From the NCBI GenBank assembly GCA_937957815.1, contig CALFXN010000459.1, forward strand, positions 1 through 6,386: a stretch of DNA of 6,386 bases, in the 5' to 3' direction. The first letter of the stretch is position 1, and each line of letters begins with the position of its first letter. A program made the translations under genes and the position numbers. This DNA comes from an uncultured Synergistales bacterium (lineage in GTDB: Bacteria; Synergistota; Synergistia; Synergistales; Aminobacteriaceae). Of this stretch, positions 1 through 5,370 are shown in pieces. A model generated the notes under the pieces. It had not been told where the DNA came from and did not search any database. It saw only the letters and a program-made list of their open reading frames with translations.

Positions 1-291
1 GAAAGGGGAACGTTCGTCGACGCTCCACTGGTCGTCGAGTGTCCGATCTCGATCGAGTGCAGGGTGACGCACACCCTGGAACTCGGTTCACATGTGCAGT
101 TCGTCGGGGAGGTGCTTCGTTCGTGGGCTGACCCTTCCGTTCTGGACGGAAACGGGCTTCCGGATCCCCTGAAGGTCCGTCCGCTGGTTTTCATGCCGAA
201 ATACGGGACGTACTACGGAATCGGCCGGCCCGTCGGGAAGGCCTATTCGGAGGCCCGGAAATACCTTGGTTCCTCAGGGAGAGGCGTATAA
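1..291 (+). CDS. Flavin reductase family protein (FMN-binding split barrel), C-terminal part
   Basis: The reading frame is open from base 1 and ends at TAA 289-291, giving the last 96 residues; the 5' end lies outside the window. The stretch APLVVECPISIECRV, followed by TLELGSHVQFVGEV, matches the pattern of the flavoredoxin/DIM6-NTAB flavin reductase family (typically APLI.ECP.NLECRV and LELGSHDLFIGEV). It is followed by a PLVFMPKYGTYYGIG segment, where this family normally has PLVY.P....Y..LG near its C-terminus. Members bind FMN, usually as dimers, and reduce flavin with NAD(P)H or pass electrons as small cytoplasmic flavoproteins; the substrate cannot be told from this fragment. GTG 64 could serve as a start codon, but the conserved family sequence begins before it, so it is not the true start. 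The stop codon overlaps a TATAAT box for the next gene. The family call is from recalled motifs and is fairly secure; the specific role is unknown. Confidence 0.8.
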   Translation, partial: ERGTFVDAPLVVECPISIECRVTHTLELGSHVQFVGEVLRSWADPSVLDGNGLPDPLKVRPLVFMPKYGTYYGIGRPVGKAYSEARKYLGSSGRGV

Positions 292-292
292 T
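266..292 (+). promoter_or_regulatory. Possible sigma70-type promoter for znuA-pepF
   Basis: A perfect -10 hexamer TATAAT lies at 287-292, overlapping the stop codon of the upstream gene. The best -35 candidate, TTGGTT at 266-271 with a 15-nt spacer, is weak. A transcript would start near base 299, about 35 nt before the znuA ATG. Because a TATAAT is uncommon in DNA this GC-rich, it is worth marking, but the poor -35 keeps confidence moderate. No recognisable Zur operator was seen beside it. Confidence 0.4.
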
Positions 293-295
293 CTG

Positions 296-320
296 CGGGG
301 TGTTGTTCATCGAAACCCCG
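296..320 (+). other. Hairpin in the flavin reductase-znuA spacer
   Basis: CGGGGT (296-301) and ACCCCG (315-320) form a perfect 6-bp stem with a 13-nt loop. Two more A-T pairs (303-304 with 313-314) are possible if G302 is bulged. The stem starts 5 nt after the upstream stop codon and ends directly before the AAAGGA ribosome binding site of znuA. No T-run follows, so it is not a classical terminator. It could stabilise the 5' end of the znuA mRNA or weakly separate the two genes. Confidence 0.4.
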
Positions 321-334
321 AAAGGATGGAGAAT

Positions 335-1225
335 ATGATCGGAAGAAAGAAGGGGCTCGTCCTGGCGGCCCTTCTGGTGCTTGCGGCGATGTCTGTCGCG
401 GAGGCGGCTCCTGCGTCGGTTGTGGTCGGCATTCCGCCTCTCCGTTCGTTTGTCGAGCGGATCGGCGGTTCGAGAGTGAGCGTGGAAGTTCTCTTGCCGG
501 CCGGAAAGGATCCCCATGTTTTCGAACCTCTGCCGAAGCAGATGGTGGCTCTCTCGAAAGCGAAGGCCTACGTGTCGCTCGGTTTGCCCTTCGAGTCCGT
601 CCTGATCGAGCGCGTGGCGAAGAACGCTCCATCTCTCCGCGTGATTCGCGCGGATGAGGGAATATCTCCGATTCCGATGGCGGAAAGCATGCGTGTCGCT
701 CCCGCGCCGAAGAAAGGAAAGGAAAAACACGACGAGGGGGGGATCGATCCTCACGTCTGGTGCAGTCCGAAAAACGCGACGCTTATCGCGTCGAACATTC
801 TCGGCGGGCTCGTCGCGGCGGACCCCGAGGGCGCGGCTGAATACCGCGCGGGATACGAAGCGATGCTCAAGGACATCGCATCGCTCGACGACGAACTGAC
901 ATCGCTCTTCTCGGGACGTATGGGGATGCGATTTCTCGTCTTCCACCCGGCGTGGGGGTATTTCGCGCGTGACTACGGTCTCGTCCAGCTCGCCGTCGAG
1001 GTCGAGGGGAAGGAGCCGCGCGCCGTCGATCTGCAGCGGATCATGAAAATCGCCGCGGATGCGAATGTCAGGGTTCTTTTCGTATCGCCGCAGTTCTCGA
1101 GGCGGGGTGCGACGACGATAGCGGAAGCGCTCGACGCGAAAATCGCCGAGGCGGATCCGCTTTCTCCGGACTGGATCGCGAATATGCGGGCGGTCGCGGC
1201 TGCCTTCGCCGCAGCGTTGCGGTAG
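335..1225 (+). CDS. znuA: Zinc (or Mn) ABC transporter substrate-binding protein, ZnuA/TroA family
   Basis: This is a periplasmic or exported metal-binding protein of an ABC uptake system, 296 aa, within the usual family size. ATG 335 is chosen because AAAGGA (321-326) sits 8 nt upstream and the protein then begins with a clean signal peptide: M-IGRKK, a hydrophobic core, and an AEA/A cleavage site near residues 22-25 with no lipobox Cys. ATG 326 is the alternative. Three metal-ligand histidines sit in conserved contexts: H61 in KDPHVFEP, H140 in IDPHVWCSP and H204 in VFHPAWGYFARDYG. The segment EVEGKEP and the PQFS motif near residue 253 fit the ZnuA-like subgroup. The loop before H140, normally His/Asp rich in ZnuA, is short and Lys rich (KKGKEKHDEGG) with a single His. 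No permease (znuB) or ATPase (znuC) gene lies next to it in this window. Zinc rather than manganese is inferred. TAG 1223-1225 overlaps the ribosome binding site of pepF. Confidence 0.9.
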   Translation: MIGRKKGLVLAALLVLAAMSVAEAAPASVVVGIPPLRSFVERIGGSRVSVEVLLPAGKDPHVFEPLPKQMVALSKAKAYVSLGLPFESVLIERVAKNAPSLRVIRADEGISPIPMAESMRVAPAPKKGKEKHDEGGIDPHVWCSPKNATLIASNILGGLVAADPEGAAEYRAGYEAMLKDIASLDDELTSLFSGRMGMRFLVFHPAWGYFARDYGLVQLAVEVEGKEPRAVDLQRIMKIAADANVRVLFVSPQFSRRGATTIAEALDAKIAEADPLSPDWIANMRAVAAAFAAALR

Positions 1226-1237
1226 GGAGGACCGAAG

Positions 1238-3109
1238 ATGGTGAGCAGATTCGGAACGTTCCTCGCCCCCGAGGGATCGACGGGAGACATTCAGGGGTTC
1301 ACGAAAGCCGGAGAACTGCCGGAACGTTCGATGATCCCCGAAGAAAGGCGGTGGCGCCTCGAGGATATCTTCGCGTCGGAGGAAGACTGGGAAGCCGCCT
1401 TCGCCGAGGTGTCGGCGGCGTGCGACGATGTCGCCGCGTACAGAGGCGTGGTCTTCGCCTCCGCCGCGCGCCTCGCCTCGTTTCTCGCGTTTCGGGAGCG
1501 CATCGAGATCCTGGCGGGAAAGGTCTATGTCCACGCGGTCATGGGGAGCCACGAGGACTCGTCGCTTTCGGCGAGGCAGGCGATGGCGGACAGGGCCACG
1601 GCTCTTGTCGTGAAACTCGGGACTGCGTTCGCCTTCTTCGTTCCGGAAGCGATGAAAGCCGGCAGGGAGGAAATCGGGCGGCTCCTCGAAGAGCTTCCCG
1701 AATTGAAGACGTACGCATTCTTCTTCGAAAGCATCCTCAGAATGAAGGACCATACGCTCTCGACCGGGGAGGAGGAAATCCTGGCGCGGTCCGGCGATCT
1801 GGCACGCGTGCCCGAAAACGTCTTTTCGCTCTTCTCCGGAGCGGACATGCGTTTTCCGAGGATCACCGACGAGCTCGGCGAAGAGATCGAACTGACTGAG
1901 GAGCGCTACTACCGTCTCAGCCGTTCGACGGACCGCAGGGTCCGGAAGGACGCGTTCGAGGGGATCCACGGAACGTACGAAGCGTTCAGAAACGCCCTCG
2001 GAGCCATGTACTCCGGAAGCGTCAAGGGCGATCTCTTCTACAGCGCGTGCCGCCGCTACCCGTCGGCGCTCGATGCCTCGCTCTACGGGGACAACATCCC
2101 GGCTTCAGTGTACGACACGGTGATCGATACGGTCAGGGCGAACCTCGCGCCGCTGCACGAGTATATGGCTCTCCGCAGGGATGTTCTCGGAGTCCCCGAA
2201 CTCCATATGTACGACATTGCGGCGCCTCTCGCGAAGGAGCCGAAGGAGGGGATCCCGTACGATCGCGCCGAGGAGATCGTGACCGATGGGCTGCGGCTTC
2301 TCGGCGAGGAGTATCTCTCGGTCCTTCGGAAGGGGTTCTCGTCGCGATGGATCGACATCTACGAGAATAAGGGTAAGCGGAAGGGCGCGTATTCCTGGGG
2401 AAGCTACGGGACGCATCCCTACGTGCTCCTGAACTACAACGGCACGCTCCGGGACGTGTTCACGATCGCGCACGAGATGGGGCACGCGCTTCATTCGTGG
2501 TTCTCGCACGCGACGCAGCCGTGGGTGTACGGAGACTACACGATCTTTCTCGCCGAGGTGGCCTCGACGACGAACGAGGCATTGCTTTCGGAACATCTCC
2601 TGTCGACGAGCGACGATCGCGAACGGACCCTGTCGCTTCTCAATCACGATCTCGAACAGACGCGGACGACGCTCTACCGCCAGACGATGTTCGCCGAGTT
2701 CGAACGCATCACGCATTCCGCGGCGGAGCGGGGCGAGGCGTTGACGCCCGATATGCTCTGCGACGCCTGGCGTCAGCTGAACGAGGCTTACTACGGGCCG
2801 CTGATGACGATCGACGGGCCGCTCGCGATGGAGTGGGCGCGGATTCCGCACTTCTACAGCGCATTCTATGTCTACAAATACGTCACTGGATTCTCGGCGG
2901 CGGTTTCGCTCTCCCGGATGCTTCTCGAAGGAGGACGCGGGGAGCGCGAACGGTACATGCGCTTCCTCTCGCGGGGCGGATCGGCGTGGTCGCTCGATAT
3001 CCTGCGCGAGGCGGGAGTCGATATGACGACGCCGAAGCCCATCGAGGACGCGGTCGCGGCGTTCAGCCGGAAACTGGCGCTTTTCCGGAGGCTGCTGAGC
3101 GGCGACTGA
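1238..3109 (+). CDS. pepF: Oligoendopeptidase F, M3 family zinc metallopeptidase
   Basis: This is a cytoplasmic zinc endopeptidase that cleaves short peptides, 623 aa; PepF proteins are usually about 600 aa. The zinc site is visible as HEMGH at residues 412-416 (H412, E413, H416) with the third ligand E440 in FLAEVAS. Downstream, H538 and Y548 in IPHFYSAFYVYKYVTG match the conserved substrate/transition-state region of M3 peptidases. The oligopeptidase F N-terminal helical domain spans roughly residues 115-190 and the M3 catalytic domain roughly 205-600. The start ATG 1238 has GGGAGG (1225-1230) 7 nt upstream, overlapping the znuA stop, which suggests translational coupling. Family similarity (ELPERS.IPEE..W.LEDIF) begins only around residue 26, so the first 25 residues are an extra leader without recognisable family sequence. 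ATG 1331 is an alternative start with a poorer ribosome binding site, and it would cut into the conserved segment. No signal peptide is apparent. Confidence 0.95.
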   Translation: MVSRFGTFLAPEGSTGDIQGFTKAGELPERSMIPEERRWRLEDIFASEEDWEAAFAEVSAACDDVAAYRGVVFASAARLASFLAFRERIEILAGKVYVHAVMGSHEDSSLSARQAMADRATALVVKLGTAFAFFVPEAMKAGREEIGRLLEELPELKTYAFFFESILRMKDHTLSTGEEEILARSGDLARVPENVFSLFSGADMRFPRITDELGEEIELTEERYYRLSRSTDRRVRKDAFEGIHGTYEAFRNALGAMYSGSVKGDLFYSACRRYPSALDASLYGDNIPASVYDTVIDTVRANLAPLHEYMALRRDVLGVPELHMYDIAAPLAKEPKEGIPYDRAEEIVTDGLRLLGEEYLSVLRKGFSSRWIDIYENKGKRKGAYSWGSYGTHPYVLLNYNGTLRDVFTIAHEMGHALHSWFSHATQPWVYGDYTIFLAEVASTTNEALLSEHLLSTSDDRERTLSLLNHDLEQTRTTLYRQTMFAEFERITHSAAERGEALTPDMLCDAWRQLNEAYYGPLMTIDGPLAMEWARIPHFYSAFYVYKYVTGFSAAVSLSRMLLEGGRGERERYMRFLSRGGSAWSLDILREAGVDMTTPKPIEDAVAAFSRKLALFRRLLSGD

Positions 3110-3120
3110 CCGGCTGAGAC

Positions 3121-4020
3121 TCACACATCCGGCGCCGGGGACGCGAAAATGTCGCCGGCGCACCGGTCGAGGATGCGGACCATTTCCCATCCCGCGTACG
3201 AGAGTCCGCGGATCGTCGAATAGCAGACCTGGATCTCCCAAGGAGACTGCTCTGTTTGTCCGGCGCCGATCCTCCGGAGACGCCCGTTCCCGATCTCTTC
3301 CGCGACGCACGAGGCCGGGAGGAGCGCCTGACCTGCGCCGTGCAGTGCAAGGGCTTTCGCGGCGTCGATGCTGTTGACCGTGAGCGCGTCCGGGGATTCA
3401 GAACGGGGTCGGACGAAAAGCGAATTCGCGAAGGGGGCGAGTGGGCAGCCGGGAGCGTAGCGGATCAGCGGCAATCCCGAAGCCCCCTCCGTCGCGACGG
3501 TGACGAGGGGATCGATGCCGAGGACGCGGCAGGTCAGACCGGGCTCGGGGGGGTATCCGGAATCCTTTCCGAGAAGCGCGAGTTCCGCGGAGCCGTTTGC
3601 GACTGCTGCCGTCGCTTCGCGGCTCTCTCCCGTGGAAAGAGAGAGCGAAATGTGGGGAAACTGTTCCCGGAAGAGGCGGAAAGCCTCGGGAACGAGCCGG
3701 TACAGCGCATAGGACGTCGCCGATATCGCAAGTTTCCCGTACTTGAGAAGCTGCATCTCCCGGAACCTAGCCGGAATGTCGTCGGCCTTCCGGAGGAGAT
3801 CGGTCGCGAGGACGTGAAGGGCCCTTCCCTCCGGGGTCAGGGAAACGGAACGTCCCCTGCGCTCGAAGAGCCGGACGTCGTACTCGCGCTCGAGAGCCGC
3901 GATGTGCTGGCTCACGGACGGCTGCGAGAGGAAAAGCCGCTCCGCGGCACGGCGGAACGACCCCTCCTCGACGATCATGAGAAACACGCGAAAGCGTTCG
4001 ATATTCACTCCTCGCACCAC
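3121..4020 (-). CDS. LysR-type transcriptional regulator
   Basis: This is a DNA-binding regulator of 299 aa, normal LysR length. The N-terminal winged helix-turn-helix covers about residues 6-65, with GSFRRAAERLFLSQPSVSQHI (20-40) as the helix-turn-helix and LFERRGRSVSLTPEG (51-65) as the wing. Residues about 90-290 are the periplasmic-binding-like effector domain; the ligand cannot be read from the sequence. The start is uncertain among GTG 4020, GTG 4017 and GTG 4008: AGGGA lies 3 nt before the first and 6 nt before the second, while the third gives the commonest LysR start (M-N-I-E) but has its purine run directly abutting. It is transcribed away from the M20 hydrolase gene across a 128-bp spacer, the usual layout for a LysR protein that controls the neighbouring divergent operon and itself. 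The 3' end faces pepF with an 11-bp gap and no clear terminator. Confidence 0.95.
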   Translation of the reverse strand: MVRGVNIERFRVFLMIVEEGSFRRAAERLFLSQPSVSQHIAALEREYDVRLFERRGRSVSLTPEGRALHVLATDLLRKADDIPARFREMQLLKYGKLAISATSYALYRLVPEAFRLFREQFPHISLSLSTGESREATAAVANGSAELALLGKDSGYPPEPGLTCRVLGIDPLVTVATEGASGLPLIRYAPGCPLAPFANSLFVRPRSESPDALTVNSIDAAKALALHGAGQALLPASCVAEEIGNGRLRRIGAGQTEQSPWEIQVCYSTIRGLSYAGWEMVRILDRCAGDIFASPAPDV

Positions 4021-4052
4021 ACTTCCCTGATATAAGGAAAAACGATCACTCT

Positions 4053-4062
4053 CATTATAATG
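4053..4062. promoter_or_regulatory. Palindromic CATTATAATG: consensus -10 on both strands
   Basis: CATTATAATG is a perfect 10-bp palindrome. It contains TATAAT on the + strand (4056-4061) and TATAAT on the - strand (4059 to 4054). On the - strand it would place a start near 4047, about 27 nt before the lysR GTG, which is a sensible leader length. On the + strand it would start near 4068. Neither direction has a good -35 hexamer at 16-18 nt, so both promoters would probably need an activator or be weak. Bidirectional use is an inference. Confidence 0.5.
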
Positions 4063-4065
4063 TCT

Positions 4066-4078
4066 TTATTGAAAATAA
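4066..4078. promoter_or_regulatory. Candidate LysR box (T-N11-A dyad)
   Basis: TTATTGAAAATAA is a 5-bp perfect inverted repeat (TTATT and AATAA) around a 3-nt centre. Its total length of 13 nt is exactly the T-N11-A layout of LysR-type regulator sites. It lies between the divergent lysR and M20 hydrolase genes and overlaps the region where the lysR -35 element should be, which would fit autorepression with control of the + strand operon. A wider ATTAT-N16-ATAAT repeat (4054-4058 and 4075-4079) surrounds it. AT-rich DNA gives such dyads easily by chance, so binding is inferred. Confidence 0.45.
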
Positions 4079-4096
4079 TCGCGGATGGTATATCCT
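4069..4096 (+). promoter_or_regulatory. Possible promoter of the M20 hydrolase operon
   Basis: TTGAAA (4069-4074, five of six matches to TTGACA) and TATCCT (4091-4096, four of six to TATAAT) are separated by 16 nt. A transcript would start near 4103, about 46 nt before ATG 4149. The -35 overlaps the candidate LysR box, so a bound regulator would compete with or contact RNA polymerase here. It is an alternative to the TATAAT at 4056-4061; the sequence alone does not choose between them. Confidence 0.35.
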
Positions 4097-4099
4097 CCG
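4082..4099. repeat. Imperfect 18-bp inverted repeat upstream of the M20 gene
   Basis: CGGATGGTATATCCTCCG matches its own reverse complement at 14 of 18 positions, with perfect CGGA and TCCG arms. It overlaps the possible -10 element TATCCT, so a protein bound here would block that promoter. It could be a second operator half or an RNA hairpin near the transcript start; it may also be chance. Confidence 0.3.
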
Positions 4100-4119
4100 A
4101 TGTAGAGGTGGATACGTTC

Positions 4120-4179
4120 ATGGGTGCCGCCTTTTCGGGAGGAATGTCATGCTTGACGGAAAGCGTACGTCCGACCTGA
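4120..4179 (+). CDS. Possible 19-residue upstream ORF overlapping the M20 gene start
   Basis: ATG 4120 has AGAGGTGG (4104-4111) about 8-9 nt upstream and opens a 19-codon frame ending at TGA 4177-4179. It runs in another frame across the start codon of the M20 hydrolase (ATG 4149) and across that gene's own ribosome binding site. The peptide (MGAAFSGGMSCLTESVRPT) has no recognisable family. Ribosomes translating it would pass through and clear the downstream initiation site, so it could act as a coupling or leader ORF. It may equally be an accidental ATG. Confidence 0.2.
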   Translation: MGAAFSGGMSCLTESVRPT

Positions 4180-5342
4180 TCGTATTGTGTCAGGATCTGA
4201 TCCGCAGACCCAGCGTCTCCGGGCATGAGGTCGATGTCGCACGCTGCGTTGCCGGGTACATGCACTTCCTCGGATATGACGACGTTGCCGTCGATTCGTG
4301 CGGAAACGTCGTCGGCCGGATTGCCTTCGCCGCACCGGGGGGGCGCCTTCTCATGGAAGCGCAGATGGATCACGTCGATACGGGAGATCCCGCGTCTTGG
4401 AGCCGTTATCCATACGGCGCGTTCGTGGAGCGGGGCCGGATCTACGGTCGCGGTGCCGCCGACCAGAAGGGCAGTCTCGCCGCGATGATCCTCGCCGGAG
4501 CCCTTCTGAAGGAAGATTTCGGAGCCGCACTCTCGGGGGAGCTTTTCGTCGCGGGTACCGTCCAGCAGGAACGGTTCGAGGGTTTTTCGTCGCGCGTTGT
4601 CGGGGAATCGGTCCGCCCGGACTGGGTGATTCTCGGCGAGGCGACGGATCTCCGTATCGCCCGCGGGCAGCGGGGCAGGGCGGAGATCGTCGTCGAGACC
4701 CGCGGCGTCATGGCGCATTCGGCCAACCCGGAGTATGGGATCAATGCCGCGAACAAGATGATCTCTCTCATCGCGGCGCTCAAGGAACAGTTTCTCCCGC
4801 CGATGGATTCCTTCCTCGGCAAAGGCATTCTCGTCCTGACGAGTCTGTGCTCGTCGCCTCTTCCAAGTGCAGGCGCCATTCCCGATCGCTGTACGGCCAC
4901 ATTCGACCGCAGACTCCTTCTCGGTGAAACGAAACAGGCGGTTATCGCCCAGATACAGACGACCGTCGACCGGCTCGCCGCGACGGACCAAACCCTGAAT
5001 GTCGACGTGTACGTCTCGAAAGGGGAAGAGCGCTGCTATACCGGATCGATCCTTGCGGGAGAACACTTCGCTCCGGCCTGGGTGCTGTCGTCCGACGACC
5101 CGTTTCTCGGGCGCGTCCGGGACGGCCTGCGGCGGATGCGTCTCCCGCTTTGCGTCTCATCGGGCCCTGGCTTCGGGACGAACGGGTGCCACTATGCGGG
5201 AACGCTCGGGCTTCCGACGGTCCTGTTCGGACCTTCGAGACAGGATCGGGTGCACGGCGTCGACGAGTTCATCGAAATCGAAGAGCTTCTGGCCGCGTGC
5301 CGAGGGTATTACGGCATCGCCTCGGGTGTTCTTGCCGCGTGA
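4149..5342 (+). CDS. M20-family hydrolase, YgeY-like (selenium-metabolism-linked group), with altered active site
   Basis: This is a cytoplasmic member of the M20 metallopeptidase/deacylase superfamily, 397 aa, full length. ATG 4149 has GGGAGGA (4137-4143) 5 nt upstream. The closest recalled family is YgeY, shown by RGQRGRAEI (172-180), AHSANPEYG (189-197), GKGIL, DRRLLLGET, TNGCHYAG and FGPSRQD. The catalytic domain is split by a dimerisation (lid) domain, roughly residues 180-290. Retained metal ligands are D105 in GRGAADQKG, E141, E164 in LGEATD and H369 in RVHGVDE. Two expected residues differ. The general base, normally the first Glu of VQEE, is Q140 (VQQE, codon CAG 4566-4568). The first ligand His of the HxD motif appears as Q72 (EAQMD, CAG 4362-4364), although H75-x-D77 nearby offers an alternative alignment. 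M20 enzymes normally use two metals to cut amide bonds; activity here is uncertain. It is 28 nt upstream of the PLP enzyme gene and probably in one operon under the divergent LysR. Confidence 0.9.
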   Translation: MLDGKRTSDLIVLCQDLIRRPSVSGHEVDVARCVAGYMHFLGYDDVAVDSCGNVVGRIAFAAPGGRLLMEAQMDHVDTGDPASWSRYPYGAFVERGRIYGRGAADQKGSLAAMILAGALLKEDFGAALSGELFVAGTVQQERFEGFSSRVVGESVRPDWVILGEATDLRIARGQRGRAEIVVETRGVMAHSANPEYGINAANKMISLIAALKEQFLPPMDSFLGKGILVLTSLCSSPLPSAGAIPDRCTATFDRRLLLGETKQAVIAQIQTTVDRLAATDQTLNVDVYVSKGEERCYTGSILAGEHFAPAWVLSSDDPFLGRVRDGLRRMRLPLCVSSGPGFGTNGCHYAGTLGLPTVLFGPSRQDRVHGVDEFIEIEELLAACRGYYGIASGVLAA

Positions 5343-5370
5343 TCCGGGGGGAAAACAGGAGGGTGTTCGT

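Noticed and set aside
64..291. A separate 75-residue gene starting at GTG 64
   Set aside because: The same frame is open back to base 1 and conserved flavin reductase sequence begins before base 64, so it is the end of a longer gene.
287..334. Zur operator before znuA
   Set aside because: No AT-rich dyad resembling known Zur boxes was found; only the TATAAT and a GC hairpin are present.
191..1969. A 592-residue open frame on the - strand opposite znuA and pepF
   Set aside because: It is Arg/Asp/His rich, matches no family and lies antisense to two well-recognised genes; it follows from codon bias in GC-rich DNA.
3110..3160. Possible bidirectional terminator between pepF and lysR, using CCGGCGCCGG (3129-3138) and CGCCGGCG
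   Set aside because: These palindromes lie inside the lysR coding end, have no usable loop and no T-run on either strand.
2105..3310. A 401-residue - strand open frame opposite pepF and the lysR 3' end
   Set aside because: Low-complexity Arg-rich translation that overlaps two convincing genes; a shadow frame.
3256..4035. A 259-residue + strand open frame opposite lysR
   Set aside because: The - strand LysR protein is unmistakable; this frame has no family features.
4005..5066. A 353-residue - strand open frame opposite the M20 hydrolase
   Set aside because: No recognisable motifs, and it is antisense to a gene with clear family motifs and its own ribosome binding site.
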